Part shown: positions 1-5,779 of the stretch, piece by piece
How the letters are laid out: each line of letters starts with the position of its first letter
Position numbering within the stretch: position 1 is the stretch's first letter
Assembly (NCBI GenBank): GCA_019417795.1
Contig: DXUR01000195.1
Coordinates: 1 to 5,799, forward strand
Reading direction: 5' to 3'
Origin: Clostridiales bacterium
GTDB lineage: Bacteria > Bacillota_A > Clostridia > Oscillospirales > Oscillospiraceae
Length of the DNA: 5,799 nucleotides
Position numbers and translations under genes: made by a program
The notes under the pieces: generated by a model
Told to the model about the DNA's origin: nothing
Database searches by the model: none
What the model saw: the letters and a program-made list of their open reading frames with translations, nothing else

Positions 1-214
1 TATCTGGATTTATAAGCGTATCTAAAGAGATGTGCAGGACCTTTGCCAATGCTCTCAAAATCAAATAGGACGGGTTCATTTTCCCTTTTTCGATATTGGC
101 AATTTGCTTTACAGAAACATGGCTTAGATCGGAAAGTTCCTGTTGTGTCAGTTCTTTATTCTTTCGGGCTTCCCGCATTTTTTGCCCTAAAGCAGTTAAA
201 TCATCAATCGGCAT
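1..214 (-). CDS. XRE-family helix-turn-helix regulator, N-terminal part (runs off left edge)
   Basis: The minus-strand reading frame opens with ATG at 214-212 and stays open for 71 codons to the window edge, so the C-terminus is missing. The protein begins MPIDDLTALGQKMREARKNK. A Cro/C1-type helix-turn-helix lies at about residues 10-65: residues 23-46 (LTQQELSDLSHVSVKQIANI, then EKGK) match the usual pattern of a TQQELA-like second helix, a recognition helix and an N-x-E-x-G turn. A GAGGTGA ribosome binding site sits at 227-221, six bases before the ATG, which supports this start. Proteins of this family are cytoplasmic DNA-binding repressors or activators, often autoregulated and often found on mobile elements or in phage-like control regions. 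The gene is divergent from the two-component operon, and the half-sites between them could be its operator (inference). Its full length, any C-terminal sensing domain and its targets cannot be seen. Confidence 0.85.
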   Translation of the reverse strand, partial: MPIDDLTALGQKMREARKNKELTQQELSDLSHVSVKQIANIEKGKMNPSYLILRALAKVLHISLDTLINPD

Positions 215-237
215 AATCGTTCACCTCAATAATATTG

Positions 238-294
238 TATCGTTCCGGTTTGATTTGAGGAATAACCTTATCATTCCGGTTTTTTCGGTACGAT
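238..294. promoter_or_regulatory. Candidate operator with three related half-sites in the divergent control region
   Basis: The 9-base half-site ATCGTTCCG occurs at 239-247. A near copy, ATCATTCCG, lies at 270-278, 31 bp away or about three helical turns. A third copy, ATCGTACCG, is inverted at 294-286. The second and third copies form an imperfect palindrome with a 7-base centre. The first pair extends as a 14-base direct repeat with one mismatch (238-251 and 269-282). The cluster lies between the divergent XRE gene and the helix-turn-helix operon. A possible minus-strand -10 (TACAAT, 239-234) overlaps the first copy, and a plus-strand TATACT (295-300) abuts the third, though neither has a convincing -35. 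The arrangement suits autoregulation by the XRE protein, but the binding protein is inferred. Confidence 0.45.
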
Positions 295-331
295 TATACT
301 GATTTTTCTTTTTTGCAACATGGTTGCAGGC

Positions 332-360
332 TTGTATTCTTCGAGCAATAGAAATATAAT
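332..360 (+). promoter_or_regulatory. Sigma-A-like promoter of the HTH/two-component operon
   Basis: A perfect -10 hexamer TATAAT lies at 355-360, with TTGTAT at 332-337 as a -35 at the ideal 17-bp spacing. Transcription would begin near 367, giving a leader of about 20 bases that contains the AGGAGGTG ribosome binding site of the gene at 386. No copy of the 11-bp repeats seen at 2490 and 5681 occurs upstream of it, so the sequence gives no sign that the response regulator activates this promoter through that motif. Confidence 0.6.
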
Positions 361-372
361 GGAATGTATTGC

Positions 373-380
373 AGGAGGTG
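373..380 (+). promoter_or_regulatory. Ribosome binding site that fixes the start at 386
   Basis: AGGAGGTG is placed five bases before the ATG at 386. This favours 386 over the in-frame upstream ATGs at 320 and 359, which lie before or at the probable -10 box and have no such site. Confidence 0.8.
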
Positions 381-385
381 CAGAG

Positions 386-589
386 ATGGACTATATGACC
401 CTAAAAGAAGCAAGTGAAAAATGGGGAGTTTCAATTCGGCAGATAAACTATTATTGCGCCGGTGGCCGTATTCCCGGTGCTGTGAAGGTGGCTACAATTT
501 GGCTGATTCCGAAAGACGCGGAAAAGCCTGTGGATATGAGAACGAAGCAAGGAAAGGAGCAAAAAAATGCAAAAGATACTTTATGTTGA
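386..589 (+). CDS. Small helix-turn-helix (excisionase/MerR-like, HTH_17 type) DNA-binding protein
   Basis: This is a 67-residue protein starting MDYMTLKEASEKWGVSIRQI. Residues 4-50 form a single winged helix-turn-helix of the excisionase/MerR-like kind: KEASEKWGVS, a recognition helix around RQINYYCAGG, then RIPGA and the W-x-IPKDAEKP strand and turn. Small Clostridia proteins of this family share the KEA-x-KWG, GRIPGA and W-x-IP-x-DA-x-KP-x-D-x-R pattern (family knowledge from memory). The tail from about residue 51 is lysine-rich and has no recognisable domain. The reading frame overlaps the response regulator by 23 bases (567-589) in another frame, and the regulator's ribosome binding site lies inside this gene, so translation is probably coupled. 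It is likely cytoplasmic and binds DNA. Its role in the operon is unknown: it could be an accessory regulator or a remnant of a larger regulator. Confidence is high that it is a real gene and lower on function. Confidence 0.8.
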   Translation: MDYMTLKEASEKWGVSIRQINYYCAGGRIPGAVKVATIWLIPKDAEKPVDMRTKQGKEQKNAKDTLC

Positions 590-1250
590 AGATGATTTGA
601 GCCTGATTGATGGATTGCAATATACTTTGGAAGCAAGTGGATATATGGTGGACAATGCCAAAACTGTAAAGGAGGCTTTGGCCCTATTCCGAAAGAACAC
701 CTATGATTTACTTTTGCTGGATGTTACGCTCCCAGATGGCACAGGCTTCGATGTTTGCAAAGCGGTACGGAACAGCTCAACCGTTCCCATTATATTTTTG
801 ACAGCTTCGGATCAGGAAATCAGCATTGTCCGAGGACTTGATATGGGTGCCGACGATTATATCACCAAACCGTTCAAGCTGAATGAACTTCTATCCAGAA
901 TTAAGGCAATCCTGCGCCGTTCCTTGCAGTTTTCCAAAGCAGATACCTTTTTGGAAGCCAATGGTATTCGTGTAGATACGGCGGAACGGCTCGTTTGGAA
1001 AAATGATGAACCGCTTGACCTCCCGCTGGTGGAATACAAATTACTATGTTTGTTCATGCAAAATCCTAATCACCTTATGCCGCGAGAAATGATCCTGGAT
1101 AGGATGTGGGATGGCAACGGAAACTTTGTGGATGACAATACCTTGTCTGTGTATATCCGGCGGCTGAGAAACAAAATTGAGGACACACCCAATCAGCCTA
1201 AATACTTGCTGACGGAACGAGGTATCGGCTATAAATGGGTCGTTGAGTGA
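567..1250 (+). CDS. OmpR/PhoB-family response regulator
   Basis: This 227-residue protein has the normal length for the family. The receiver domain (about residues 2-115) shows the acidic pair E8-D9-D10, the phosphoacceptor D52 in LLLLDVTLPDGTGF, T79 in IIFLTAS, Y98 and K101 in the DDYITKPF motif. All catalytic and switch positions are therefore intact. A winged-helix DNA-binding domain follows (about 127-226), with the transactivation loop around 175-188, the recognition helix at DDNTLSVYIRRLRNKIE and the C-terminal hairpin TERGIGYKW. The AAAGGAG site at 553-559, seven bases before the ATG, supports the start. The kinase gene follows nine bases after the stop. Regulators of this type bind tandem direct repeats at roughly 11-bp spacing, which matches the repeats at 2490-2522 and 5681-5713, so I infer these are its targets. 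It is a cytoplasmic transcription factor, probably an activator of the downstream ABC transporter. Confidence 0.95.
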   Translation: MQKILYVEDDLSLIDGLQYTLEASGYMVDNAKTVKEALALFRKNTYDLLLLDVTLPDGTGFDVCKAVRNSSTVPIIFLTASDQEISIVRGLDMGADDYITKPFKLNELLSRIKAILRRSLQFSKADTFLEANGIRVDTAERLVWKNDEPLDLPLVEYKLLCLFMQNPNHLMPREMILDRMWDGNGNFVDDNTLSVYIRRLRNKIEDTPNQPKYLLTERGIGYKWVVE

Positions 1251-1259
1251 GGACAAGGT

Positions 1260-2495
1260 ATGGGCAAATTAGGGAAAGAAACAAAGAATCTACTGTTGGC
1301 AATCACCGTCATCTGCCTTATTTCATTTCTACTTGCCGCAGGACTTTCGTTTTTACTTGCAAAGGACTTCCAACATGAGATGTTGCTCCATGACTATGGT
1401 GTTTCCGGCTACCAGCTGAACCATGAGGATAAATTGCAGATTTCAGCTTTTACTGCTCACCCCAACGAAAGCGATATAGAACGAGGCAAAGAAGCGCTGG
1501 CCTCTATTGGATACAGTGAAGCAACATCTATGCAGCTATTGCCAACTGTTCGGGAATATCGAAATCAGACGATGCTGTATCTATTCTTGCTGCTGTTGTT
1601 TCTGTTCGGTATGGTATATCTGGTTCTGCTGTTTTATCTGCGACGCCAGCATAGAGCTATTGATGATGCGGGAAGTAAGATTCGAGAATTTTTGGATGGC
1701 AATTCTATGTCCAGAATTGAATGTTCCCAAACCGGTGATTGGTATAGCCTTTTCCATGATGTCAATGAAATGGCGACTATTCTCTCCGCCCATGCAGAGA
1801 GCCAGAAGCAGACAAAGGAGTTCTTACAGGACATCATTTCGGATGTATCACATCAGATTAAAACGCCGCTATCTGCTTTGAAAATGTACCATGAAATCAT
1901 AAGCAGTCATAAAGGAGAAGCCGAAACGGTGGCGAACTTTTCGGAAAAATCTCAACGAGAGATTAAGCGAATGGAGAACGTTATTTATACACTGCTCAAA
2001 CTGGCGCGCCTGGATGCGGGAATTATACAGATGGAAAAAGCAGAAGAAAATGTTTCCGCTCTCATGCAAGATGTTTTGGAACGATTTGAAACATGGGCAG
2101 AACAGGATCACAAAGAGATCACCCTTTCGGGTAAGGATGATATTTCTCTTAATTGCGATGCACTATGGATGTCGGAGGCGATTGGAAATATCGTCAAAAA
2201 TGCTTTGGAACACACACAACCGGGCGGTCACATTTCGGTGCAATGGACACAATCACCCCTGTTGACTCAGATCGTCATTACAGACGATGGCAAAGGTATC
2301 CACCAAGAGGACTTATACAACATTTTCAAACGCTTTTACCGCAGCCGCTTTTCGTCAGATGTGCATGGGATAGGATTGGGCTTACCGCTGGCTAAATCTA
2401 TTGTGGAGGCACATGGGGGAACTATTTCTGTAACCAGCACACTCAATGTTGGAACTACCTTCACATTGAACTTTTTCAGCCTTACAAATGAGTAA
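1260..2495 (+). CDS. Membrane-bound sensor histidine kinase
   Basis: This is a 411-residue kinase. Membrane segments lie at about residues 10-34 and 105-127, enclosing an extracytoplasmic region of about 70 residues (35-104) without a domain I recognise. A HAMP-like linker (about 128-185, including GDWYSLFHDVNEMATIL) leads to the dimerisation helix with the phosphorylated His198 in SDVSHQIKTPLSAL. The ATP-binding domain has an N-box around N310/N314 (GNIVKNALEH), G1 as DDGKGI (342-347), an F-box IFKRFYR (355-361) and G2 as GIGLGL (370-375), so it looks fully active. The ribosome binding site GTGAGG at 1247-1252 overlaps the regulator's stop codon. The family autophosphorylates and passes phosphate to the partner regulator, here Asp52. 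The extracellular part is larger than in BceS-like kinases, which have almost none, so direct ligand sensing is possible. The signal is unknown. The last codons lie inside the operator at 2481-2522. Confidence 0.95.
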   Translation: MGKLGKETKNLLLAITVICLISFLLAAGLSFLLAKDFQHEMLLHDYGVSGYQLNHEDKLQISAFTAHPNESDIERGKEALASIGYSEATSMQLLPTVREYRNQTMLYLFLLLLFLFGMVYLVLLFYLRRQHRAIDDAGSKIREFLDGNSMSRIECSQTGDWYSLFHDVNEMATILSAHAESQKQTKEFLQDIISDVSHQIKTPLSALKMYHEIISSHKGEAETVANFSEKSQREIKRMENVIYTLLKLARLDAGIIQMEKAEENVSALMQDVLERFETWAEQDHKEITLSGKDDISLNCDALWMSEAIGNIVKNALEHTQPGGHISVQWTQSPLLTQIVITDDGKGIHQEDLYNIFKRFYRSRFSSDVHGIGLGLPLAKSIVEAHGGTISVTSTLNVGTTFTLNFFSLTNE

Positions 2496-2522
2496 GATGC
2501 AGGTCACTTGGAAGTAAGCCGA
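2481..2522 (+). promoter_or_regulatory. Operator 1: three 11-bp direct repeats upstream of the ABC genes
   Basis: Three consecutive 11-base units begin at 2490 (GAGTAAGATGC), 2501 (AGGTCACTTGG) and 2512 (AAGTAAGCCGA). An inverted CTTAC lies at 2481-2485, six bases before the first GTAAG. The stretch 2481-2518 matches 5672-5709 at 33 of 38 positions. Tandem repeats at about 11-bp spacing are typical of OmpR/PhoB-type regulator sites, and the regulator of that class is encoded two genes upstream, so it is the likely ligand (inference). The site spans the kinase stop codon (2493-2495), so the kinase's final codons double as operator. Confidence 0.75.
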
Positions 2523-2534
2523 AGGGGGTATGAT
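2508..2534 (+). promoter_or_regulatory. Internal, probably activator-dependent promoter of the ABC transporter
   Basis: A good -10, TATGAT, lies at 2529-2534. No -35 exists at 17 bp; the closest is TTGGAA at 2508-2513, with a short 15-bp spacer and lying inside the direct repeats. A weak -35 overlapped by an activator site is the usual layout for PhoB-type activation. Transcription would start near 2541 and leave a leader of about 17 bases carrying AAGGAGG (2543-2549). The downstream copy at 5720-5725 has its -10 at the same distance from the repeats, which strengthens this call. Confidence 0.65.
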
Positions 2535-2557
2535 GTGACCATAAGGAGGTACTGCGT

Positions 2558-3241
2558 ATGAATATTCTTGAAGTACAGGACTTGTGCAAAACCTATGGAA
2601 AAGGTGAAGCAGCGGTTCAAGCGTTGCGTCATGCAACATTTTCGGTTCGCAAAGGTGAATTTATTGCCATTATTGGTGAATCTGGCTCCGGCAAAAGTAC
2701 GTTGCTGAATGTTGTGGGTGCTCTGGACAAAGCCACTTCCGGCAAGGTCTGGATCGACGGTCAGGATATTTTCTCAATGCCGGAGAAAAAACTGACCGTG
2801 TTCCGGCGGCAACACATCGGTTTTATCTTTCAGTCATTTAATCTGATCCCGGAACTGAATGTAGAACAGAACATCACTTTTCCGTTGCTGCTTGACTACA
2901 AGCGGCCAGACCAGAGGTTTGTCAACGAGCTGCTGAATGTTTTGGGACTGACCGAACGCCGTCATCATCTTCCCAGTCAGCTCTCCGGTGGCCAGCAACA
3001 GCGTGTCGCTATCGGCAGGGCTTTGGTTACACGACCTGCACTGATTTTGGCGGACGAGCCGACCGGCAATCTGGACAGTAAAAATAGTCAGGAAGTCTTG
3101 GCTCTCCTGCAAACCATGTCGGCCAAGTACCAGCAAACCATTTTGATGATTACCCACAACAAAAATCATGCAAGTGCGGCAGACCGCATTTTCAATATGT
3201 CTGATGGTGTGCTGAAGGAGTTGGGGGCGAGCCGGAAATGA
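2558..3241 (+). CDS. ABC transporter ATP-binding protein (MacB/LolD-type)
   Basis: This 227-residue ATPase is of normal length for the LolD/MacB/FtsE-related group. Walker A is GESGSGKST (40-48), the Q-loop glutamine is Q92 in FQSFNL, the signature is LSGGQQQR (142-149), Walker B is ALILADEP with D166 and catalytic E167, the D-loop is NLDS (171-174) and the switch histidine is H200 in MITH. All parts needed for ATP hydrolysis are present. AAGGAGG at 2543-2549 lies eight bases before the ATG. The stop overlaps the permease start by four bases (ATGA, 3238-3241), so the two subunits are translationally coupled and should form one complex on the inner face of the membrane. In this family ATP hydrolysis drives export, extraction of lipids or peptides from the membrane, or mechanical signalling. 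The substrate here is unknown. Its association with a two-component system suggests defence against a cell-envelope-active compound (inference). Confidence 0.95.
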   Translation: MNILEVQDLCKTYGKGEAAVQALRHATFSVRKGEFIAIIGESGSGKSTLLNVVGALDKATSGKVWIDGQDIFSMPEKKLTVFRRQHIGFIFQSFNLIPELNVEQNITFPLLLDYKRPDQRFVNELLNVLGLTERRHHLPSQLSGGQQQRVAIGRALVTRPALILADEPTGNLDSKNSQEVLALLQTMSAKYQQTILMITHNKNHASAADRIFNMSDGVLKELGASRK

Positions 3242-5577
3242 AACACTACCTCGACTTGGTTTCTATCTCCAACAAGGTTCACCGCAGGCAAAGCCGCATG
3301 ACACGCATTTGCATTGTGCTGGCGGTTTTCCTGGTTGCAGTCATGTTTGGACTGGCCGATATGTATTTGAAAAGCATGACGGATGAAACCCGGCATCAAA
3401 CTGGAGATTGGCATTGTAAAATCACAGCTATTGACGAAAAAACATCCGAATATATTGCTGCCCGCCCTGAAATAGACTTGTCTGGCTGGCAAGGCAACAT
3501 TCCCGCAGAAATCGGCTGCACAGTGGCAGATCAGCTCGTTTCTGTTGCAGGGATGGACGAGACAATATTTTCTGAAATTTATTTAGGTTCTGTCCTTTCA
3601 GGTGAGTTCCCTGAGATAGCTGGACAGGTAGCTGTTTCATCTACATTAGCACAAACAGCAGGAATTTCGTTGGGAGATACTCTTGCTTTGAACTCTCCTG
3701 ATGGGAGTACAATGCAACTGGCGATTACGGGAATTATGGATGATGATGCCGCCAATATGATCTCGGGAAGTGCCAGTGCAATCCTTTTGACACCTGAAGG
3801 GCTGTCAAGCATTCAAACTGCGGATCTAAGCGGCAACTGGCAGTATGTCGTTCGGTTCTCGCTGCTCACTAATGTTGGTTCCAGCATTGCTGATATTCAG
3901 CAGCAAAACGGCATATCTGATGCACAAATCACCCAAAATGAAGAACTGCTCAGTATGCTCGGGCAGCTACCGGGTTCCAATATGTCGCAGATATACACAA
4001 TGGCATTTCTGCTTTCTTTGGTGGTAATGGGAACTTGTGTTATGATGATTTCCAGTAGTTTGAATAGTAATGTCAGCCAGCGCATGGAGTTTTTCGGTTT
4101 ACTGCGCTGTTTGGGAGCCACTCGTCGCCAAGTATTGCGCTTTGTGCGCCGTGAGGCTTTACAGTGGTGCATTACCGCCATACCCATTGGTATCGGGTTA
4201 AGTATCGTGGTGGTTTGGGGACTGTGTGCAGTCATGCGGCAGCTCAGCACTGTATGGTTTGGTTATATGCCTATCTTTGGCATTAGCTGGCTAAGCATTG
4301 GTGTGAGCATTGTATTGGGACTTATTACCGTTCTATTGGCGGCTCGGACCCCCGCAAAAATGGCAGCAAAGGTTTCCCCATTGGAGGCTGTCACAGGCAA
4401 TACACAGCAGGAATCCTCGTTCCGCCATGCGGCAAACACTCGGCGGTGGCATGTAGAGGTAGCACTTGGTATCCATCATGCCAAGGCCAAACGGCGCAGC
4501 TATATTCTGATGACAAGTGCATTTGCAATCTGCATCACCTTGTTTTTAGGGTTCTGTACGCTGGTTCCCTTTATGGAAAACGCATTTATGCCGAAAGAAT
4601 GGTCGCCCGAGCTTTCCATTGTCAGTGACACAAATACTTGTTCCATTCCGGCGGATCGAAGGGATGCCGTAGTACAAAATTCCGCTGTTAGTCGAGTGTT
4701 TGGCAGAATGTTTGCTTATGATGTTCCTGCCCAAATTAGCGGCGCAATCCATAACAGCAATCTAATCTCCTATGAAGAAAATCAGTTCCGCTGGGCGCAA
4801 GATCAACTAATTGCAGGTTCTATAGATACTGTAACGAACACGCCGGGACAGGTCTTGTTTGTGGCAAACGCAGGAACAGAAGTGCAGGTGGGAGATACCA
4901 TTACACTGACAATAAACGGGAAGGATCAAACAGTTACTGTAGGGGGTGTTTTGTCTGACAGCCTATTGGCTCGTGCAGAGAGAACGGAAACACTGATCTG
5001 CTCCGAGGAAACTTTTTCGCAGCTGACGGGTGAGACTGGGTATACTATCCTGGATGTCCAGTTCCGCTTTGGTTCTGATGAAGAAGATGTTGCCGAGGTT
5101 GAAGCATTGTTCGGTGAAGGAGTCACTTTCACTGATGTCTTAATCCAAGCACAGCAACAACGTGGCCTTTATTATGCTTTTGCAACATTGGTATATGGTT
5201 TCCTGTCAATCATTGTAGCCATTACGATTTTCCATATTATGAATACCATCAGCATGGGAGTTTCCGCCCGAACTCGTCAATATGGAGTAATGCGTGCCAT
5301 TGGCATGAGTAATCAACAGCTTACACGCATGATTTCTGCGGAAGCTGTCTCGTATGCCATAAGTGGTGTCATATTGGGATGTATTTTCGGATTGCTGTTT
5401 CATTGGTTCCTGTACTCCAGCCTTATCACTCGCACATTCGGAAATCCCTGGAGTGTTCCGTGGCTGGAATTGTGCTTGATCATAGGCGTGATTCTCGCAA
5501 CCACGGCGCTGGCTGTACGAGGCCCAGCAAGAAGATTACACGCTATGTCGATTGTGGAAAATATCAGCTCGCAATAA
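3238..5577 (+). CDS. FtsX/MacB-type ABC transporter permease with duplicated halves
   Basis: This 779-residue membrane protein is built of two similar halves. Half one has a membrane segment at about 21-43, an external domain (44-249), then segments at about 250-274, 311-334 and 346-368. Half two has a segment at about 421-445, an external domain (446-645), and segments at about 648-672, 706-727 and 741-761. After the first segment of each trio comes the FtsX-type cytoplasmic helix: RMEFFGLLRCLGATRRQVLR (282-301) and RTRQYGVMRAIGMSNQQLTR (678-697). These presumably touch the ATPase. Each half ends with a short basic tail (TPAKMAAKVSPLEAV and GPARRLHAMSIVENI). Eight segments with two large external domains differ from BceB, which has ten segments and one such domain. 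No strong ribosome site precedes the ATG, so expression probably depends on coupling to the ATPase gene. No frameshift or missing core region is seen. Substrate unknown; export, or removal of an antimicrobial peptide or lipid, is possible. Confidence 0.93.
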   Translation: MKHYLDLVSISNKVHRRQSRMTRICIVLAVFLVAVMFGLADMYLKSMTDETRHQTGDWHCKITAIDEKTSEYIAARPEIDLSGWQGNIPAEIGCTVADQLVSVAGMDETIFSEIYLGSVLSGEFPEIAGQVAVSSTLAQTAGISLGDTLALNSPDGSTMQLAITGIMDDDAANMISGSASAILLTPEGLSSIQTADLSGNWQYVVRFSLLTNVGSSIADIQQQNGISDAQITQNEELLSMLGQLPGSNMSQIYTMAFLLSLVVMGTCVMMISSSLNSNVSQRMEFFGLLRCLGATRRQVLRFVRREALQWCITAIPIGIGLSIVVVWGLCAVMRQLSTVWFGYMPIFGISWLSIGVSIVLGLITVLLAARTPAKMAAKVSPLEAVTGNTQQESSFRHAANTRRWHVEVALGIHHAKAKRRSYILMTSAFAICITLFLGFCTLVPFMENAFMPKEWSPELSIVSDTNTCSIPADRRDAVVQNSAVSRVFGRMFAYDVPAQISGAIHNSNLISYEENQFRWAQDQLIAGSIDTVTNTPGQVLFVANAGTEVQVGDTITLTINGKDQTVTVGGVLSDSLLARAERTETLICSEETFSQLTGETGYTILDVQFRFGSDEEDVAEVEALFGEGVTFTDVLIQAQQQRGLYYAFATLVYGFLSIIVAITIFHIMNTISMGVSARTRQYGVMRAIGMSNQQLTRMISAEAVSYAISGVILGCIFGLLFHWFLYSSLITRTFGNPWSVPWLELCLIIGVILATTALAVRGPARRLHAMSIVENISSQ

Positions 5578-5625
5578 AATTATATGGCATACGGCCAATA
5601 GGCTAAATACTCATGTGGATTTGAG

Positions 5626-5670
5626 AGGTTGTCCCTCCGAGAAGATCGGTGTGGGCAACCTTTTTATTTA
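5626..5670 (+). terminator. Rho-independent terminator of the ABC operon
   Basis: The arms 5626-5634 (AGGTTGTCC) and 5653-5661 (GGGCAACCT) pair over nine bases with one G-U pair. The loop contains a further small stem, CCGA with TCGG (5637-5640 and 5646-5649). A T-rich run, TTTTTATTTA, follows at 5661-5670. The hairpin starts 48 bases after the permease stop and ends just before the second operator, so it separates two transcription units. Confidence 0.85.
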
Positions 5671-5671
5671 T

Positions 5672-5713
5672 CTTACAGATAAGTAAGATGGAAGTCATTT
5701 GGAAGTAAGATTG
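5672..5713 (+). promoter_or_regulatory. Operator 2: second copy of the triple 11-bp direct repeat
   Basis: Three adjoining 11-base units start at 5681 (AAGTAAGATGG), 5692 (AAGTCATTTGG) and 5703 (AAGTAAGATTG). The inverted CTTAC at 5672-5676 again precedes the first GTAAG by six bases. The segment 5672-5709 differs from 2481-2518 at only five of 38 positions. The units here are more alike than in operator 1, so this may be the stronger site. It lies beyond the terminator and points to the right, so the regulated gene lies at or beyond the right edge. The proposed ligand is the response regulator encoded at 567-1250 (inference). Confidence 0.75.
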
Positions 5714-5725
5714 ATTCCTTAAAAT
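5699..5725 (+). promoter_or_regulatory. Activator-dependent promoter reading out of the right edge
   Basis: The -10 hexamer TAAAAT at 5720-5725 starts 17 bases after the start of the third repeat, exactly as TATGAT does at operator 1. The only -35 candidate is TTGGAA at 5699-5704 with a 15-bp spacer, again inside the repeats. Transcription would begin near 5732. No ATG or GTG occurs between there and the window end, so the leader is at least about 65 bases long, or the product is an RNA. Confidence 0.55.
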
Positions 5726-5745
5726 CGAAACAAATAAAGATTTCC

Positions 5746-5779
5746 TGCCGGACGACGGCAAAAGAAAAAAAGCCGTCGT
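5746..5779 (+). other. Hairpin in the leader of the rightward transcript
   Basis: The arms ACGACGGC (5752-5759) and GCCGTCGT (5772-5779) pair perfectly over eight bases around a 12-base A-rich loop. A competing small stem pairs TGCCG (5746-5750) with CGGCA (5756-5760), and both cannot form at once. No T-run follows, so it is not a standard terminator. It may be a leader structure, a protein-binding site on DNA or a chance palindrome. Confidence 0.4.

Noticed and set aside
295..300. TATACT as a possible main -10 of the rightward operon
   Set aside because: No acceptable -35 lies 16-18 bp upstream, and a better promoter lies at 332-360 closer to the gene.
320..385. N-terminal extension of the small HTH protein to the ATG at 320
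   Set aside because: It has no ribosome binding site and would start upstream of the likely promoter; the ATG at 386 has an ideal site.
1671..1682. GGAAGTAAGATT inside the kinase gene, identical to part of operator 2
   Set aside because: It is a single unit without neighbours at 11-bp spacing or a promoter, in coding sequence, so probably chance.
2497..2518. Tiny reading frames inside both operator copies: MQVTWK-stop at 2497 and MEVIWK-stop at 5688
   Set aside because: They look like a conserved leader peptide, but they lie upstream of the predicted -10 boxes, lack ribosome binding sites, and their similarity is explained by the 11-bp repeat units.
2834..3169. 111-codon minus-strand open frame opposite the ATPase gene (and similar frames opposite the permease)
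   Set aside because: It is antisense to a strongly conserved gene, has no family resemblance or ribosome binding site, and is a codon-usage shadow.
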